DNA of 64,000 nt from Galaxea fascicularis (taxonomy: Eukaryota > Cnidaria > Anthozoa > Scleractinia > Euphylliidae), in the NCBI GenBank assembly GCA_948470475.1, contig OX419345.1, positions 13,520,182 to 13,584,181 on the forward strand. Reading direction: 5' to 3'. A model generated the notes under the pieces. It made no database searches. It saw nothing but the letters and a program-made list of their open reading frames with translations, and was not told where the DNA came from. Below, piece by piece: positions 60,382 through 64,000 of this stretch (the first letter of the stretch is position 1; every line of letters begins with the position of its first letter). Both the position numbers and the translations under genes were made by a program.

Positions 60382-63300
60382 CTAGAGGCCACGTCCGCCA
60401 GCACAGCACTTTGACTTCTGACGCTCTTCCTCTTCTCCTTTCTTTCTCCTTTCTACTCCTAAAATGAGGTTAAAATATCTTATAAGAAGTCCTAGCAAAC
60501 CGAGCTACGCATCGGGTGTTGACTTGTGCCATCGTGGTACTTCCGTTAAGACAATACACTTCTCTCCACATTTTGCCTCCCCAGGCGGCATGGGTCATGG
60601 AGGATTTCATGGGAAACTCAGCAAATGCATAATTATGCTGAGGTAATGTTACTGTGTCTAAACAAACATTCGGTACAAGGGCTTGTAGTGCCGATACTTT
60701 TCGGGCCTACTTCGGATGCCATAATTTCCTACATATCTTAACAACGACGACGTTGCCCGGCATGAAATTTGGATACAAAATTCGTATCTTGAAATCATAT
60801 TTAAAGACCAGCTTTTTAGAATAAGCAGATCGCAGGTTTAGAAATGGCTTTTCGGGGCTTTCGAGAAACGGGCCCCTAGTTGTTTTGTGTGTTACAGACC
60901 GAATCAAGCGCGGGTAATAATTGTGATCTGCCATGTCCAGTGTGTTGGGTTTGACACAATATTACTGTCGTATGAGACCTGGGTAAGCATGGCGGATCTT
61001 CGAGAAACGTTTACAATTTAACAGTATATAAGGTCACTTGAACGGTTCCTGCGACTCAAGACATAACCTGACCAGCCTAGTACTGAAACTGTAACTCTAC
61101 ACTTTTGTTTATATCCTCAACACGAGGAGGTTTAAACTACGTTACATTACATTCGATATTTCTACAATAATAATTTATAATAATAATTTATTACTTATTA
61201 GGCGCAAATTAGCATGTGAATATGATCAAATGCGCCTTACAATTCTTTGCAATTCTAAATTATTTTACAATTCTCAAATCAAACTAAATCAAATGAAATG
61301 TTGGTTTTTAGAGCGAGGGGAAAACCGGAGTACCCGGAGAAAAACCTCTCGGAGCAGAGTAGAGAACCAACAAACTCAGCCCACTTATGACGCCGAGCCC
61401 GAGAATCGAACCCGGGACACATTGGTGGAAGGCGTGCGCTCTCACCACTGCGCCAACCCTGCTCTATCAAACAACCACACATCATACGAAACAAAAACCA
61501 ACAGGCCGTTGTGTCTGGTCCTCTGCCTCGAATAACTGAAAACTCAGTGAAATTTTGGAAGGTTATGTCGTTGGATTTGTTAGTCTGCCGGAAGACGTTC
61601 CGCCGCTAATCAAGACCTTCACCGAAGCACGAAAATTACACGAGTGACCGATAGAACAATCCAGGTTTTATATAAGTACTCACTTAAGACGCCTCCCGCT
61701 CCTATCTGTGGTGTACCTAATCTTGCGCCTTGGGACTCAAGCTCACGTAAGATCGCTTGCTCAAAGGTTACTGCCGCCAGACGACGAAACAAACCTTTTA
61801 CGTTCTCCCCTACGAATACAAGCAATCTAAGTGAAAGGATTGCAAGAGCAACCAACCAGTTTGGACGATTCATGACCAGCGTGCTGCCACTACGCTGAAT
61901 CGCCCTGAAAAACGATCTGGAGAAATCTGACCTGAACGCGCGCAGGGCAAATTAAAAAGACACTTCAGTGACGGAGTACATGTTCGGTCTTCAAGCCCGA
62001 TATTCATTGAATGACGTTTTCGTAAATGTTGTTGTTAGGTCACCATCACCCAGTTCTACCTATGAATGTATGAACCTGCTTTAAACAAGCAAGTGAATTT
62101 TTTCCAGTGTGGATATTTTCTTCCTGTCAGAACCAGTAAGAAGGTGGTCAGAACTAGAGAGGAGGGCTGGAGACTTTGAAGTTACTTAAAAGTAATAGCC
62201 CGTTCAAGAGATGAGCAAAACCCATTAAGGTGGCCGGATTCAAGAGTTGGCCTTTAGCTGGGAAGTGTTCATCCTCAATTAAAATGCACGTGACCCAAAA
62301 AATCTTTTTCCGCTAATATAAAACTGTGCACCTTTTCCAAGAACATTTAGCCTTTATTTTCCAGTTTTGTACTTTTTTGTGAGCTTCAAAACTTGCGATA
62401 ATTGTAACTCGACCGAGGTAGTGAGGGACATGGATCTATTTGATTTGACGTCACAACCTGCTTTCCATTCAAGTTTGCAAACACTGTCCACAATGCAAAT
62501 CAGTCTGTGACGTCAAATCAGGAAGAGACTCGCGCCTCTCACTAGATTGGTCGTAAGACAGGTGATGTCTAGATTTCGTTACTTTTTCGTGCTATAAAAA
62601 GTCGAGATTCAAGTAAAGTCATGTAAAAGGCACAATGCATTTCGAACAGGTGCAAATATTTATTTCAGCGAAAAATATTCTGGGGGTAAGGTCTACTTTA
62701 AATAAAAATTGATAGGTGTACCTGTTATTGGTTGATTACACTCTGGGCACTAAGTTCGAATTTTGATTCACCACAAACACGCGATGAGCACATTTCGATT
62801 GATGTTACACTACCCAACTGCTTTCAACGTACGAAACTACCTCTCACTCAAACAACACAGCGGTACAAAATAGAAAGTCGGTCCCGATCTTCGAACTTTC
62901 CTTAGCGGTAAAAGCCGTGGAGCGTATGGCTTTCAACACGCCCTCAATTAAAGTAAGATTTGAACTCGTATTTGGCGTGTCTGCGAGCGCTGATTTCAAA
63001 CCATGTTGAGGATCCAAAAATGCATCGTTTAGGTTTGGCAACGGACAAATAATATAACGAAGATGAAGAGTAAGGAACATTTTCCTATTTGTCGTCTTAA
63101 CAAGAACACCGGCCATTACCTGATTTAGCAGAAACACTCCAGTATTCAGCATTTATTTCTTCTGCCACTTTTACAGCGTTCATCTCCATCTGTGAAAATT
63201 CACTGCTTTTCTGTGATGGAGAAAAGGAATACCCTAGTTGAAACTTTTATCCAATTCATTGCAACCCTGCAACAGTTTGGAATTAGTGATAAGCCTAAGA

Positions 63301-63979
63301 GAGATACAATTGTAAGACATCCAAGAGAAAAAGCAAAACGTTCGAGTTTGTAGAAGACACGTTGCGGATGCTTCAACAAAAACAAAGCTTCAAACCACGC
63401 GAGATTTAATGCGAGAGTTCACACAATACTTAAACTATATTCCAGAGTCCTCCATTATACATCGGTAAGTTTTCGAATGTTACACAGTTTATGCATTCAC
63501 AAATGCGCTAACTAAAAAACAAAGAAACAAGAAAAAACCGAAGAATAGCCCATCAGGCCCTAGTTGTTCAAAGGATGGATAGCGCTATCCACCGGATGAA
63601 AATCTATCCAGTGGATAGTGCAATTAGCTTTCCCAATACTTATCCGCTGGATAGTGACTTATCCGGTGGATAGCGCTATCCAACGTTTGAACAACCGGGG
63701 CCAGATGTAGCTTCAAAAGATCTTTTTGTCGTGTGAACATTTACGGACGACATGATATCGTGGGTGTGTTTCAACGGCGGTGGATACAAGGCTTTTAGAG
63801 AGGTGCTAAATTGAATAAGGTCATAACTTGATAAATTAGGGAAGAGAGCTAAAAATTCCAGTCAGTGCAGTAAAAAAACTGATTTTCTCTTACTCACACA
63901 AAGGTCTTTTTTGGAGCCTACTAGGAAAATCTCTGGATATGTCGTTGTATTTTGCTCTAAAGCCTCCTCCAGCCACTGC
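60382..63979 (-). CDS. Rab34/Rab36-like small GTPase, 5' exons outside window
   Basis: Membrane-trafficking GTPase of the Rab34/Rab36 branch. Four exons are supported on the minus strand: 63979-63898, 63210-63120, 61809-61684 and 60458-60382, phases consistent and GT-AG throughout. Exon order gives QWLEEALEQN, FLVGSKKDL (guanine-specificity motif, with SKKD in place of NKxD), AEYWSVSAKSG (SAK motif) and GENVKGLFRRLAAVTFEQ, all characteristic of this branch. The last exon is a hypervariable tail rich in Lys, Arg and Glu, with the di-cysteine KSKCC expected for double geranylgeranylation but followed by six more residues before the stop. The last exon is less certain than the others because it rests on splice sites, phase and the CC motif. 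The P-loop and switch regions lie beyond 64000. Intron 3 (between exons 61809-61684 and 60458-60382) contains a SINE. Confidence 0.85.
61163..61463 (-). mobile_element. tRNA-derived SINE, copy 2
   Basis: An antisense copy of the 53604 SINE: GGTTGGCGCAGTGGTGAGAG head, B box GGGTTCGATTCTCGG, shared body, then an extra GGCGCATTTGATCATATTC segment and an ATT-repeat tail. It lies in the last intron of the Rab gene. Confidence 0.85.
63556..63702. mobile_element. MITE-like palindromic element in the Rab gene
   Basis: GGCCCTAGTTGTTCAAAGGA at the left is mirrored by a right end CGTTTGAACAACCGGGGCC. Inner GGATAGCGCTATCCACCGGAT units are themselves palindromic. It lies in the intron between the first two Rab exons seen. 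Confidence 0.75.
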
Positions 63980-64000
63980 CTAAAACAAAAGCAAAAAGAC

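Noticed and set aside
61619..61873. ORF beginning MNRPNWLVALAILSL that looks like a secreted-protein start
   Set aside because: The hydrophobic start lies in intron sequence. The real coding part begins after the acceptor at 61810 and continues the Rab reading frame from the previous exon.

Overview
The window looks like nuclear DNA of a marine invertebrate, most likely an anthozoan cnidarian such as a coral. This is inference, based on AT-rich intergenic DNA, multi-exon animal genes with GT-AG introns, expanded nicotinic-type receptor paralogues and a dense mixture of SINEs, MITE-like foldbacks and LTR, LINE and Penelope-type remnants. There is no operon structure and no CRISPR array. Exon edges below were set by hand from splice sites, reading phase and family conservation.

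Layout. (1) 1-1.6 kb: a frameshifted retroelement gag-like ORF on the minus strand. (2) 1.86-7.13 kb, minus: RFC5 (clamp-loader small subunit), nine exons, lacking only about the last 50 codons, which should lie left of the window. (3) 7.7-13.2 kb, minus: a young LTR retrotransposon with Ty3/Gypsy-type domain order, two 156-bp LTRs, a primer-binding site and a polypurine tract. (4) 16.3-21.3 kb, minus: Cys-loop receptor gene A, with a nested LINE in its second intron. (5) 21.3-44.4 kb: a long stretch without a host gene I can support, holding MITEs, a Penelope-type GIY-YIG remnant, an integrase-associated ORF fragment and tandem repeats. (6) 44.4-48.0 kb, plus: receptor gene B. (7) 50.6-58.2 kb, plus: receptor gene C. 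(8) 60.4-64.0 kb, minus: the 3' part of a Rab34/Rab36-like GTPase gene, with its 5' exons beyond the right edge.

Receptor genes A, B and C share one architecture: a signal-peptide exon ending in phase 1, a 140-155 nt exon, an invariant 45 nt exon, an invariant 110 nt exon, and one large exon carrying the Cys-loop, loop C, all four membrane helices and the cytoplasmic loop. This marks them as local duplicates. A and B keep the adjacent cysteines of alpha-type subunits. C has lost them and has changed pore-ring residues, so the cluster may encode both agonist-binding and structural subunits. RFC5 (replication) and the Rab (trafficking) are unrelated housekeeping-type neighbours.
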